Assembly: GCA_016785225.1 (NCBI GenBank)
Contig: JAFBJZ010000874.1
Coordinates: forward strand, 868,001-932,000
Direction: 5' to 3'
Source of the DNA: Psettodes erumei
Taxonomy: Eukaryota > Chordata > Actinopteri > Pleuronectiformes > Psettodidae
DNA: 64,000 bases
Part shown: positions 1 through 11,445 of the stretch, one piece after another
Layout: every line of letters starts with the position of its first letter
Position numbering within the stretch: position 1 is the stretch's first letter
Program-made: the position numbers and the translations under genes
Notes under the pieces: model-generated
Seen by the model: only the letters and a program-made list of their open reading frames with translations
What the model was told of the DNA's origin: nothing
The model's database searches: none

Positions 1-3000
1 AATGGCAGAAACAGCTGCAAAACCTGATATACTGTATTTAGACAGTTTTTCTCTCATCAACCCACTGAACTCTTACAGAATTACAGAATTTTATAATCTA
101 AAAATGTGTTTCTTTGATTTAAAAGGTTGATCAGTGCATTTTTGGCTCTGCTGAATTGGTATCATCCTAAAACTTAATTTAACTTAAAATGCAAAATCAA
201 TGATCACATTACACCTGGTAACACTTCATTAGCACATGAATTTTTAAAGAAGCGAGAAGTACTTTCTTTTTGAAGCTGCTGTTACCAGACACTACTTCAC
301 TGATGTACCGAGATAAACACTTGATCTATGCTGTTACAGTAAGTCCCTGACTGGGATATGATCTTTTGTTTAAGATTTTGATTTTGGATAAGCTTTTAGG
401 CAAGCATACAAAAGAATAACTTGAACTAATGCAATTAATGCCCATTTTGAAAATTATTCTCACTTCCTATCAACTTTCCAATAAGGCAATGTTCCAGTGG
501 GTGACCTTTAAATAGGAATAGAAACAAGGCTTTTCGGTTTGCCATATTTTCAATACAAGCGACAGCTACCACTTTATCTCTAGATTCACTGTAGAAGCCA
601 CTGTTAAATTCTTAATCACACTAATTATGAGCAATTAGACAATGTGGGTCTGAAATATTCATGCAGCACTTAACATTGCCTTTGTTCTTCAACAATATAT
701 AATTTACAGGTCCTTAAGTGAAAACTGCAAAGTGGATCTTGAGTCCAGTTAACATCTGACCAAAATATGACAGACATGTCTTCAGGGTCTGGTGGGAAAG
801 GGGCATGTCGTCTTGTTCATTGTTATAATTGTTACTGATTGAGGTTTCTATGTCATGTTCTCAATGATAATCAAAAGACAACATGAGACACAATGTGACA
901 AGATGCCACTTGGCGATGGCAGAGCACAGACTGTATCATTGTGTATGCTGTCTTTTGTGCAAAAACCAACTCCCTTTTGAAAGGTGGAGTGGCCATCTGA
1001 CAATTTTGGCTCAGTAAACCCCTCCACAGTTATGTGCTACTCTCCCAACACAGGCACGAAATGGATGAATCTGTTAATAGTGCTGTCCTCATATTGTAGT
1101 ACCATCTGTTCCATGGCAGGTCACTGAGGGATTTGCCATCAATTTGACTGTGCAGATTGAATTTTCATGCAGTCTCTTTTCTTTCCAACCTTAAAATCCT
1201 ACTTTGTTCCATCTTGGGAACATACGACTGAACAAGAGAGAGACTTCTGCAGGCATGTTGACTGGACTCTTTATAAAGCTGCTTATACTGTAATGTAAGC
1301 AAAGTTTCTCTATGTCAAAATATCCACATTATCATTGGGTTTAGTAGTACATCTGATTTAAGTTGTAGCTTTGAATACATTACAAATTGCTTTAAAAATA
1401 CAATTTATTGATGCTGAGCTCAAACTTGCAAAAATGGTTGTACAGGACTATTGTAATATTTCATAGGATATTTGTTGATATTGTTTGTAGTGCATTGTTT
1501 GTATTCTATTATGAGCCACTAAATGCATATTATTGTGCCACAATGGAGTAGAGGTCAATTTTTCTCATTTTCTGCACTCAACTGAGAACAACCAGATACA
1601 TCGTCTGCACAAATTCCTATAAACATAATTTATCTCCAGGAAGGCAAAAGAAATTAGACTGCAGAGTGTGAGAGACACAAAAGGACTGGTATTTTGGACT
1701 TGATCCTGGCAGGATGGGAAATTTGGTGCCTACAAAGAAATCTAGCAAACATAGCCTCCAGCCTGATATTTGTTTTCCTAAAGCTGCTGTGTCTAAAACA
1801 GTGTCTCTTTTCATGAGCAACCTCACTGAAGAGGAGACTACTGATGGCTAAAGAGTGGTCAAAACCGACAGTGGAACAGACATATGTACTGTGTGGCAGA
1901 CAGAGTGCTGCAGACAGGTGTGTTTATCTCACCAAACCTGCATTTGGCCAAAGACATTCTGGAAATAGCTTTAATTGTCATGATAGTGAAGGAAAGAGGC
2001 ACATTTGAAGTCTTGAGATGACACAGTATGTACAGGTCTAGATTTAAAAAAACAGAAAAAAAACACTATTTTGGTGAACTTCTGCCTTAATTTCTTTTAC
2101 AATCCTTGATACAATCCAGATATATTTAACACCTGTGATAACCCTCAGTTACCTGGTGTTTTATAACTTTCACTTAATTGTCATGTACAGCAAGAAGTCA
2201 ACAAGTTTAATTAAATGGTGTGATTTTTTTTCATCTTCTCTGGTTTCCATCTTGGATGTAGGTACGGTTGGGGACTGAATGAGGCAAGTCTCTGCCTGTA
2301 AGCATTAATCACACAATCTCACAGAGTCTCCCTTGACACAAGGAGGAATATTGCAAGTGGGAGCAATGGACTGTGTCATTTTAATGCCCAATTTCAGCAT
2401 GAGCTTAGACCACCCGCCAACCAAATCAATTGCTTTTTTACTGCTGGGCCTTTTGTTAATGAGTTATGTCAGACAGAAGAAGCAATAAGCTTTAATCAGG
2501 GGCACATTGCATGTTTATCTCGGACATATGAAGAAAAATGGACTCTTTAAGGTTTTCTTTAAGCTTACTCATAAAGATGACAGACCATAACTCCAAAATA
2601 CAGCCATATTTTCCTCTACTGCAGCCAAAAGCCCATTTACACCTGCAGAACAAATTTCAAGAACATGCTTTGCTGTCATTTACACTTTCGTATAGCAAGT
2701 ACAAGAAGAGGTAGAGGAGTGACTACTGCAACACGGGGAATGGGGTAACATTCTCAGAGGAGTCAGGTCAGTGTACCAGCCTCACAGTCCAGGATACAGC
2801 TTTAGTTGTTCTGGACAAATCTAGCACTATTGCGCCCTGTTTCATACATGGAAATTACGATGCAATATCATCACTGCACTAATGCCTGTGGGGTTTATGA
2901 GACTGTTAACAAACACTTTGATGCACATTACTATGGTGCTCAATTTTGTAGTGGAAAAAACAGATCCTCCAAAGCTGATATCATGTTGCGCATTGTACCA

Positions 3001-5198
3001 TTGCTCGTTCAGAGCTAAATAAAACTGAAATTTCATTACCTAAGTCCATTTTAAAGAGACAGCATGTTTTCATTAGAACAATGAGAGCGTCATGATTATT
3101 GTTACACCTTAACAATGTGTCAGATGAAAACACACGGATGGGGAAGTTGGAGAGGATATATCACAACAATAACAACCACATTGTGAGAATACCAAAGAAA
3201 CTAGAGGAGGGGGAGAAAAGGATACTAGCTGACATACTAACTTAACAATTGATGAGGCTGCTGAAAAGTTATGTTAAAAAATTGACAGGATGGTCTTTTT
3301 GAATGATACATTAATATAAAGTGTTAAGGGATTTCTGTAATTTAAAGAGACCTATCAGGAAAAAGGGAGATAAGCCTTCTTGAAACATTTGCTTCGGCAA
3401 CTTGGAATGGCTAACGCAAATGACAAAAAAGTGGCTCTTGTATTAACAGAGATGAGAGTAAGAGCACTGAAAAAAAGAACTTTAGGCTAATTAGAATACC
3501 CCAATGTGGAAAGCTATAATTGAATCACTTTCATGGAGAAAGTCTGTCAGGGTCATAGCTGCTTCCTGCCACCGTTCAACATTAAGAAAGCACACAGGCT
3601 ACCTGGCAGCGCACGCTTGTTTTACTTTCCTAAAACATAACACGATGGTTCTAAAATTCAAGGAGGAAGTCCAATGCAAGCAGCCAAACCAAAGGTAAGG
3701 CTGTGTACATGAAGGATGTCATGTTCCCTCTTGATTTATTGGTAGAACTGCACAAAAGGAGTATTCTACCCAGCTAAAGTGAGTTTGATGCACAGTCTTG
3801 GGAGGTTTCTTCAAGTAAAGCTGAAAAGTTCCTCCCAGGAACACACAGCAGAGTAAAAACAACAACTACTCAAAACTATACTTTTCTATAGACAGGATGA
3901 ACATTACCCATTTGGCTAAAGGGTGGACCTGTGAGATTTGTTTTAACCACCATTAACCGCTCACTGAAACATTTATGCAAATATCCTAATTTGGATGTGG
4001 AATCTAACTCCTCATTTCTCCATGTTTTATAACAATACAGTTGCATTGTTTACACCAGGGGCCAGGTGAACACACTGAAGCTGTAAAAGTGAATTTTAAT
4101 TGCTGAAATTGAATGAAGGATGCATAGACGGAATGAAGCAACAATAGAAGAGAGCTAGGCCGGTGCAACAGAGACAAATGGAGAAGAGTGATTTGCTCTT
4201 ATGTCATCATGGTCAACATGAGACCATTGAAAAATGAGACGGAGGAGCCAGTGGCCCTATTGAGGAACTCAAATGGACCTCCATGAGTGTAGTGTTATAT
4301 GTTTCACAGGGACATGATTATACTCCAGATCCCATTGCACCCCCGACGGCTTTCAGACAGTTCCTGCAGACAGGAACAAATCTGAGAGGGGAAAGAAAGA
4401 AAACTACAGGCTTGCTGCTTTTATTAACGACAGATGAGGCCACACTGGTCACGTTTCTCCAGCCAAGACATTCAAGTGTTAGTCATGGGACTACTTCTAT
4501 ACTGCAAGACCATCAGGGTTGTTGTTGTTGTTTATATCCCCCTGCTTAACCAGCAACCTTGTGAGATACAATTTACTTTGTTACTGCTATACTCCAGACT
4601 CTGCACCCCAGTGCTGTCTTGATGTTCTCAAGGAACTTCTGTTGGAGAAACTTGTGAGACTTTGTGAAATGCAGAAAAGGCAAGCTGGATGTCCTATATA
4701 CCAATGTCAAAAAGACTTGTTGGAGATGTTCTTCATGTTTATTCTTTGTGTTTCTAGAGTTCCCATTCCCTCTTTGTCTCCTTTGGTCCCTTGTCTGTCT
4801 CTCTGTGTAGATGTGTGAAGTTGTGTTTGGGTTGTGGACATGGTTCTCCTCTGTCTTTCCCAGTTCTCTGATTGCTGATCGGCAATCCATCAACTTATCA
4901 CCCAGCAGGAAATCAGTCCTATTTCTTCATCCACTCATTGCCAGATCATTGTCTCAGCCAGTTTGGTTGTACACATTCAAGGCCTCTAAGAATATTTGTG
5001 TTCTAAGCTTCATTCCTTGTGCTTTTTTTTCAAGTTAATCCTTGTTTTCCTGTGCCAAAGGATCTCCATCTGCCAGCCTGCTTTCATGCTCATCTCCTTG
5101 CCTGCCAGCCAGTTACACTGCCATGCTCACCACTCAGCTCACCACCTCTTTCAGCCCTGCTTTGTCTGCCACTTTTGCTAGTTCAACTGTGGAAAAAT
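1..5198. other. Non-genic AT-rich DNA
   Basis: I see no gene here. All ORFs are under 110 codons, overlap on both strands and show no recognisable domain. The stretch at about 4730-5180 is pyrimidine-rich on the + strand with recurring CTGCC/TGTCT words, which resembles the 3' part of a retroelement or LTR but has no boundary I can define. Around 2390-2520 there is a block containing TTTGTTAATGAG and AAGCTTTAATCAGG that looks less random and could be a conserved non-coding element; this is a guess from composition only. Confidence 0.6.
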
Positions 5199-5510
5199 GA
5201 CACACTGTTTAAAGAAGGTTGTATTAGTCTTTAAATTAATCATGTGTGTGTCTTGGACCTAACATGCAATAAACCAATCAGAGTACCATCTCCAGTCAGA
5301 TGCACCTTGGCATATTGTTATTAAAAAGGCAGATGCACCAGGTAGACAGAATTCTTCTCTGCAGAGGAAACAGATGTGCTGGTGTGTGAAGTGAAAATGT
5401 TCAAGCAGATCATCTATGGCACCAGCAGGATTCCACCAAACGTCTCTAGGTGAAGCACTTAGAGGCAGGTAGAAGTAGTCGTGTCCTTGTTTTCTTGCAT
5501 CGCTAAAATG
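5199..5510 (+). mobile_element. Decayed Harbinger-type repeat, copy A (Myb/SANT-like fragment)
   Basis: This stretch is recognisably the same repeat as the one at 11155-11445. Shared landmarks are GGTTGTATT near the start, CAATAAACCAAT, AGAGT(A/G)CCATCTCC, CTCTGCAGAGGAAACAG and ATCTATGGCA. In the frame of SAEETDVLVCEVK the translation continues through IIYGTSRIPPNV, which resembles the first helices of the Myb/SANT-like DNA-binding domain (NAIF1/MSANTD type) that accompanies Harbinger transposases in fish. The frame is closed upstream and downstream by stops and indels, so it is a remnant. This copy extends further 3' than copy B: an aligned remainder of the domain (the GAAGTAGTCGTGTCC region) is still visible to about 5500. 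No terminal inverted repeat or target duplication was found, so the outer limits are approximate. Class assignment is from recall of the family, not from a search. Confidence 0.6.
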
Positions 5511-8500
5511 GTGGTTTATGCTACTCTGTGTTATAATGTGCTGGTGCTATTGTGCCCACCTCCTTTAAATCCTGGATAGATGGCCTGTGAAGTTTCAGTG
5601 GGTGAGAAGTGTTTATTCCAAAATGCTACATTGCAGAGTCACTTATACAGACTAACAATACCAACAGTAAAATCTATATCATATTTGTTATATTTGTTAT
5701 CATTTTTGTATCTGTTTTGTACTTTTCCACTGAGCTCGTACTACACAATGTATGTCCTTTTATAGTCTAGAACTATAACATAACATGACCGGTCAGAATT
5801 GGTTTGCATACCAGGAGACAAATGAAACTTCACTATTCTATCAGTAAGTTCTGTTGCATAGATACATGCCTAAAACAATACCCACACATGCTGCTTAACA
5901 CATCCCAAGGACAAGAAGTGGACAGTGGTTTGTCTGTCCACATCTCTGGTGACTGGCCAATTACATTTGGTTGCGGGTCCAACCTCTGTATGGGGCAGAT
6001 CCAGCCCGAGAAGATAAATGTGAACCAGATCGAGGCTTGGTCTGACTGAGATCCTGCGAGACCTCTGTCACTCCGATTCCAGTGCTGCCATACTTTACCT
6101 GTGACCATAAAATTGTTCTGTCTCCGATTTGTTCTTGGGCTTACAACAAAGGAATCGGGCTAACAAATTTAAGAATAATATGCTTACAGATTTAAACCCT
6201 TTTTAAATGAGTTATGCTCAAACCTCAGCTTTGCATTTGCAGTTTACATTGCAGCAAGACTTCATACAAGGCATACCCCATGGTTTATTTAATGTGTCTC
6301 CTGCTGATGTGAGAGCTTTAATTGGCAGTAGTAGTAATGTCCTGTCCCTGAATCCCATCAAGCCACAGGGTGTTATCCCACAGTTATTTATTGGAACTGG
6401 CTCTAAGATGGAGAGCTGTTTCATTAGTCCCCAGTTCCTGACTAATGAAGAATAGATAGACCTGTCAATTAAAATCTGATATTGGTCAGATCAGATATAT
6501 CTGAGTAGGGTGAAAGCAGGGGTTACATTTCATTAATAGCCCTGGGACTTGAATGTTTTGAGACATTCTGGGCAGTAAGGCATCAGTCTTTTTAAATCTA
6601 TATCAACACCTGATTATATTAGCTAAGCTGATAACTGATTCAGTTTTACTGAACTAAAGATAAACATGATGAAAATAAATCCATATTTCAGTCAAAGACT
6701 TTAGTAAATATGAACAGTTAGTCCATTGCAAATCCATAACCCCCTTTTGTTTCTGCCTTTTTTATAAATGTAAAACTTCTTATTTCATTTGAAATGTGGA
6801 CACCCTGCCCTAGGTTCAGTTTTTGTGAACTGTCTATCATTTCCATTAATTCACTTATTATAAAATCTGTTTTCTGACTTGTCTGAAAAGTACTCTTCTG
6901 GAGAAATGTCCTGCAAAGGCACACATTTGTGTTTTGAATAACATGTTTTTGACTTTCTAAACTGCATTTGGGTTTGAATGAATGCTTCTCAAAATTACAC
7001 TTACATACTATATACTACATTGCAACATCAAATATGTTATGTTGGAAAGGCACATGTCTATTAGGAAGAAAGATGACCCATTCCATATGTGGATGTGAAG
7101 AGTTCATTCTAAAAACCACATAGATTCATAGTTTCAGGTGATTATACACCACAAAAAATATAATTATGAATATTATATTCAATTTCTACCAGTAGTGTCA
7201 TTAATAAGAATTCCAGCACGGTGGTACTTTCATTTCAAAAGTCATGGGTTTTGGTTACATATAAACAGACATTTTGATTCTGGAGTTGTTGCCTACTGTT
7301 TTCTTTAAACCAGACCACGATCTTTCCCTGACCACAACCAAGTGCTGTGAGTGTCTGAAAATAACCATAGAAAGTTTAATAATGCGGTACAAGTGCTTAC
7401 TGTTCTTCAAAAATCTGTTATTTTGGCAGAAAATAAATATGTTGTTAACCTTTTACTTGTTTACTGTATATGTTCAGCATAAATGTTTTTCACTTTTTAA
7501 TTTTGGCTTTATAGAAATCTAAGTTTTAGGAGACAGGGTTGATTTGAATGATGTTGGCAATTTACTGAAACCAAGTTACCAAATCAAGAGTATATTACAG
7601 GATTTACTCATATGCTTAGTTTTATATACTGTAAAAGATATGGAGGGAAAGTTTTTACTTCAGCGAGTCTGTTTTTATATGTAACATTCAGGCATGTATG
7701 ATGCAATACACTGAAGTCTCAATCCAAGTCCATCCCTGGAAGTCACCAGCTGTTTTGTGTTTTGTTTGTTTGTGCCTAGATAATGTCTGCAAGTCACAAA
7801 GAGGGATATTTTTGCCAGATAATTTATGAACATGTTTGACATCTGGAGTTCAGCCAGCTGGATGATCCCTTGTGTGTGGCTGTGCTTGTGCTTGAGCTCA
7901 TTAGGTAGCCAACTCCCACATTAGCCCCAGGGATTATTATTTAGCAGCCCGTGGTGTTATTAGTTATACATGGAAGCTTAAGGTTGAAAATGCAATGTAT
8001 TAAATAGGTAGGTATGAACAGGTAGTTAGGTGGGCAGATACTATAGGCATCTCCATTACTGGGAAGTAATCATAGCTGTACTGTGGCTGTCAACTAAACC
8101 TTGTGTTTTTGTTTGGTGGATGGTTACGTGGAGAATTTTTGGTAAATTTTGTATTTTAATTTTATTTGTAAATTATTTTTCAGTAAACTTGTTGGAACCC
8201 TTCAAACCACTTACTCTGTACATCATTTTGAAGGAGGGTACTGCTTGGAAGGGACCATTGGATCAAGCTGATGCATTTGGTCACAACTGACACTGTACTA
8301 GATGCTAACCTATCACTAACACACCAGCTGATAATAGTATATGACAATGGATTCCTCCTAAGCCAACCCTGATTTCCAGATGCAGATGAAAATATGAACT
8401 AATGTTCCACCACACCCAGTCTGCACTGCGCATTTGAGTGGGGCTTGCGTTCTAGCCTTGAATAAAGGCCCTCAGTATCGAATCATTATTCAATTTGTTC

Positions 8501-9386
8501 TAAATGAACACATATATCTGGAAAAAAATATCTGCAAATTAATTTACTTAGTCCCCATTAGTGTCTCTTACTGGAACGCATGGCTGCATAGAACACAAAT
8601 TATTCAGATCCCCTCAGTTTTGTTAGACTCTGACCTCCCACTCATCCCTTTTGGTGCACTGTAATCTTTGACAGCACTTGTGTGTTCATAGACCAATATC
8701 AGTAACACATGACTGCTTTAACTGCTCACAGCCCTCCTAAGGTCATTAGAGAGATGGCAGTGGACGTGTTGGGATGTGGAGGGCAGGGGAATGGGTCAGG
8801 TGCACCTGTGAATCTTTGTAGTGAAGAGTAGCATTTTGCTGGCAGAGAGAGACAACACACACAATGCGAGCATACACACACAGATACAGACTGACTGCAT
8901 AGCTGTTCAAGTTTTTTCACCAACAGTGTAAGGAGATTATATGTAGCAGTGAAAATCATGGGCTTTGGAAACCAGCACTTCATTTTGAGGACTAATGTGG
9001 TTGGTTGCATCTGGCTGTGGGTGCATTTAAATGAGGACTGGGTATATTGTAAGCCACAGGGAAGTAGCTCATCATCACCAATTACCTACATTGACAGGCT
9101 GAAGAATTCATTTTACTCCCCGAAGAACATGGCATCTTTCATTCTTTTCTCGCAACACAATTAGATTGAATACAACAACAGGTGATAGTTAAAAACACAT
9201 TTTGTCAGTGTCACTGTCCTTTTACAACAAATCAGATTTGACCTGAAAGTGAGTTCAATTAAGATGAAGAACTAAATGAGAGAGTTTCTTGCTGATTTAC
9301 TGAATGGCATTAAATGGATAGTCAACAGGATCCCTTTTTGTTCCATGATCTTGAACAAATTAGTGAAAATATGTCCTGACTATATA
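5511..9386. other. Non-genic DNA between repeats
   Basis: No gene can be supported. A pair of overlapping ORFs on opposite strands at 5804-6108 and one of 82 codons at 6207-6455 look slightly less random than the rest (the second contains NPIKPQGVIPQLF) but I recognise no domain. About 7870-7980 is a GC-richer block with several TAAT/ATTA cores that could be regulatory. A short imperfect CA-rich tract lies near 8849-8884. Confidence 0.5.
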
Positions 9387-9391
9387 GATAT
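9387..9391. repeat. Left target-site duplication of solo LTR (GATAT)
   Basis: GATAT directly precedes the TG terminus of the LTR and is repeated at 9903-9907 directly after its CA terminus. Confidence 0.85.
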
Positions 9392-9902
9392 TGTTATGAT
9401 CCATGTCCTTTGGGTTTCTGTCTGTGTTTTCCCCTGGCTGCTTCCTCACATGTTTTGGGTGGTTCCTGGTGTTGTTATCTGTTAGGGCTCCCCTGGTGTT
9501 CTTCTCCTTTTGGTTAATCACCTGTCTGATTCCCTGCACCTGTGTCTTGTTTGCTCGTCACTCCCCGGTGTACTTAAACTCCTGCCTCACACTGCCCTGG
9601 TGTTGAAACGTGACCCTTTCATGCCTGAGCTGAGAACCCTGTACGCTAGCCTGATCTGTTTCCGTAGAAACATTTTTGCCTGATCACCGTTTCTTGCCCT
9701 AGCCCATTGGATTTGTTCACTGTTTCTCTGGTTTTTGACTCAGACTGTTTGACCACGCCTCTGGTTTTGCTGCCCTGGTTTTCTGACCCTGATAACGGAC
9801 TTGTGACACGGATTTTTGGATTTGCGACTTTTGGATTGTGTATAATAAAGATCATTGCCAGCACACACTGTCTTGCACGTGGTTCCTGTACTGATCATCA
9901 CA
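9392..9902 (+). mobile_element. Solo LTR with 5-bp target-site duplication
   Basis: The 511-bp unit begins TGTTATGATCC and ends ATCATCACA, so it has the TG...CA termini of long terminal repeats and a short imperfect terminal inversion. It is flanked on both sides by GATAT (9387-9391 and 9903-9907), the 5-bp duplication expected of an LTR-element integrase. Inside are pyrimidine-rich segments and an AATAAA polyadenylation signal at 9844-9849, about 50 bases from the 3' edge, which sets the sense strand as +. No internal gag-pol sequence and no second LTR lie next to it, so it is a solo LTR left by recombination between two LTRs. The termini and composition fit fish Gypsy-type elements, but the superfamily cannot be fixed from the LTR alone. 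ORFs within it are incidental. Confidence 0.85.
9844..9849 (+). promoter_or_regulatory. Polyadenylation signal inside solo LTR
   Basis: Canonical AATAAA placed near the 3' edge of the LTR, as expected for the R-region signal of a retroelement. Confidence 0.6.
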
Positions 9903-9907
9903 GATAT
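9903..9907. repeat. Right target-site duplication of solo LTR (GATAT)
   Basis: GATAT directly follows the CA terminus of the LTR and matches 9387-9391. Confidence 0.85.
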
Positions 9908-11154
9908 AGGGAATAGAGGCTCAAAGACATTAAGCAAAAGTCTCTAGAGATGCTAACTTGACAGTAAATGTGAGCACACTGTCAAGAGGTCTGCACAAAT
10001 ACACGTTGCTTAGATAATAGAGCTAAACCAAAGCTGAGTTTATCTAGGTGTAGCTGCACAGCCAAAATGATCATCTCCAAAGCAATGAAGTCAGTGGGTC
10101 TGTTACTGCTGAAGCACACCCCAAAAAGTCAGGATTGCTGCAATATTATTGCGGTGGAATGTTGTTTTTTCCCACAAATGTTAAATGAATCACTGCTATA
10201 ATGGCGCAATAATAAAAAGCTTGTAAAAAGGTTTGGAAAATGTGTATATGGTAGACCGACTGAAAGAAGTTATGTGTTTTACATGTTTTTCACATCTTTC
10301 GTGTGAAGCATTGCAGGATGTAAAACAAAAGCAAATAAGATGGGCCTTTAAAATCAAAGCTGATCAAAGCTCAAATTTATGGCAAAAATTATTACTTTGA
10401 GGTTGAAGAGAAACAATAAAAGACTTAAAATTGCAACATAACTAGTACTGAGCATATACTACAAAATGTGACTACCTTTTTTATACACTTACAAGGAACC
10501 CATTTCTCCAAAAATCCTTAGTAGGTATTAGAACAAGCAAAGAATTAACTCAATACCCAAGTGCCACTGAATGACCGGGGTTGGACAGTCAGTCAAAGAT
10601 TAAACCTGTTCTCTGTCTGTGTTCTTTGAATGAATATACAATACTATACAGCTCACAACCTACCTGTTAATAGTTGCAAAAAGTTAATTTCAATAGCTTT
10701 GCTCAGTCCAACTGTATTTCACCTTATGAAATCCAATGTCTTTATACAGTGAGGAATTAATTCACATCTCTCCATTTTTTTTATCCTTGTTACAAAACTT
10801 GCATTTTTTTCAACACATACTTTTCAAATAGTATATGTTGAGGTGCAATATTCTTGTTGTTTCTCTACTCTCATCTGTATGGCATACCACATGTACTCCA
10901 TGGCCTGGCAGTACAAACTTTGCATCTGACCTCACAGGACTGCCACATCATATCTCCTACCACAGAGAGAGAAATAAAAAAACAGAGGATGGCTTGGATA
11001 TGAATCACTTTTGCTGCTTTTGGGATAACTACCTTGACCTCCAAAAACTGAAGCTACAGTATCAAAAACTGGGCATACCCTTGCCTGAAACTGTGTGGTT
11101 TGGCAGAACATCATTATGGATTTGTTAGAACTGAAAAAAAGTGTCAATGCCAGG
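9908..11154. other. Non-genic DNA
   Basis: Unique-looking AT-rich DNA with no supported gene. ORFs of up to 97 codons at 10835-11128 (+) and 75 codons (-) overlap each other and show no domain. Confidence 0.55.
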
Positions 11155-11445
11155 TACATGGTTCAAAAGGGTTGTATTCAGCATCTTAATCGATCCCCAG
11201 TGTGTGTGTGTATAGGGTGTAAAATACAATAAACCAATTAGAGTGCCATCTCCCACTCCCTTTAAAGATCAGTCGCACTTGCACTTTGGCAGATTACTAT
11301 TATAATGGCAGGTTTGCCAAGTAGTAATAAAGAATGCTCCTCTGCAGAGGAAACAGTTCTGCTTGTGTGTGAAATGAAAGACCATGAGCAGACTATCTAT
11401 GGCAACATCTGTGTATGTAACAAACAGAGTGTATGTGTGTTGTGC
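11155..11445 (+). mobile_element. Decayed Harbinger-type repeat, copy B (Myb/SANT-like fragment)
   Basis: Second copy of the repeat at 5199-5510, same strand. It retains a 62-codon open frame from 11305 beginning MAGLPSSNKECSSAEETVLL and continuing VCEMKDHEQTIYG, which matches the frame of SAEETDVLVCEVK in copy A and resembles the start of a Myb/SANT-like DNA-binding domain. The similarity stops soon after ATCTATGGCAACATCTG, where copy A continues into the rest of the domain, so this copy is truncated. The upstream portion, including CAATAAACCAATTAGAG and CTCCCTTTAAAGATCAG, is also better preserved here than in copy A. It codes for nothing functional. No transposase is present nearby. Confidence 0.6.

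Noticed and set aside
9646..9937. Several ORFs of 65-72 codons
   Set aside because: They are incidental frames in the solo LTR.
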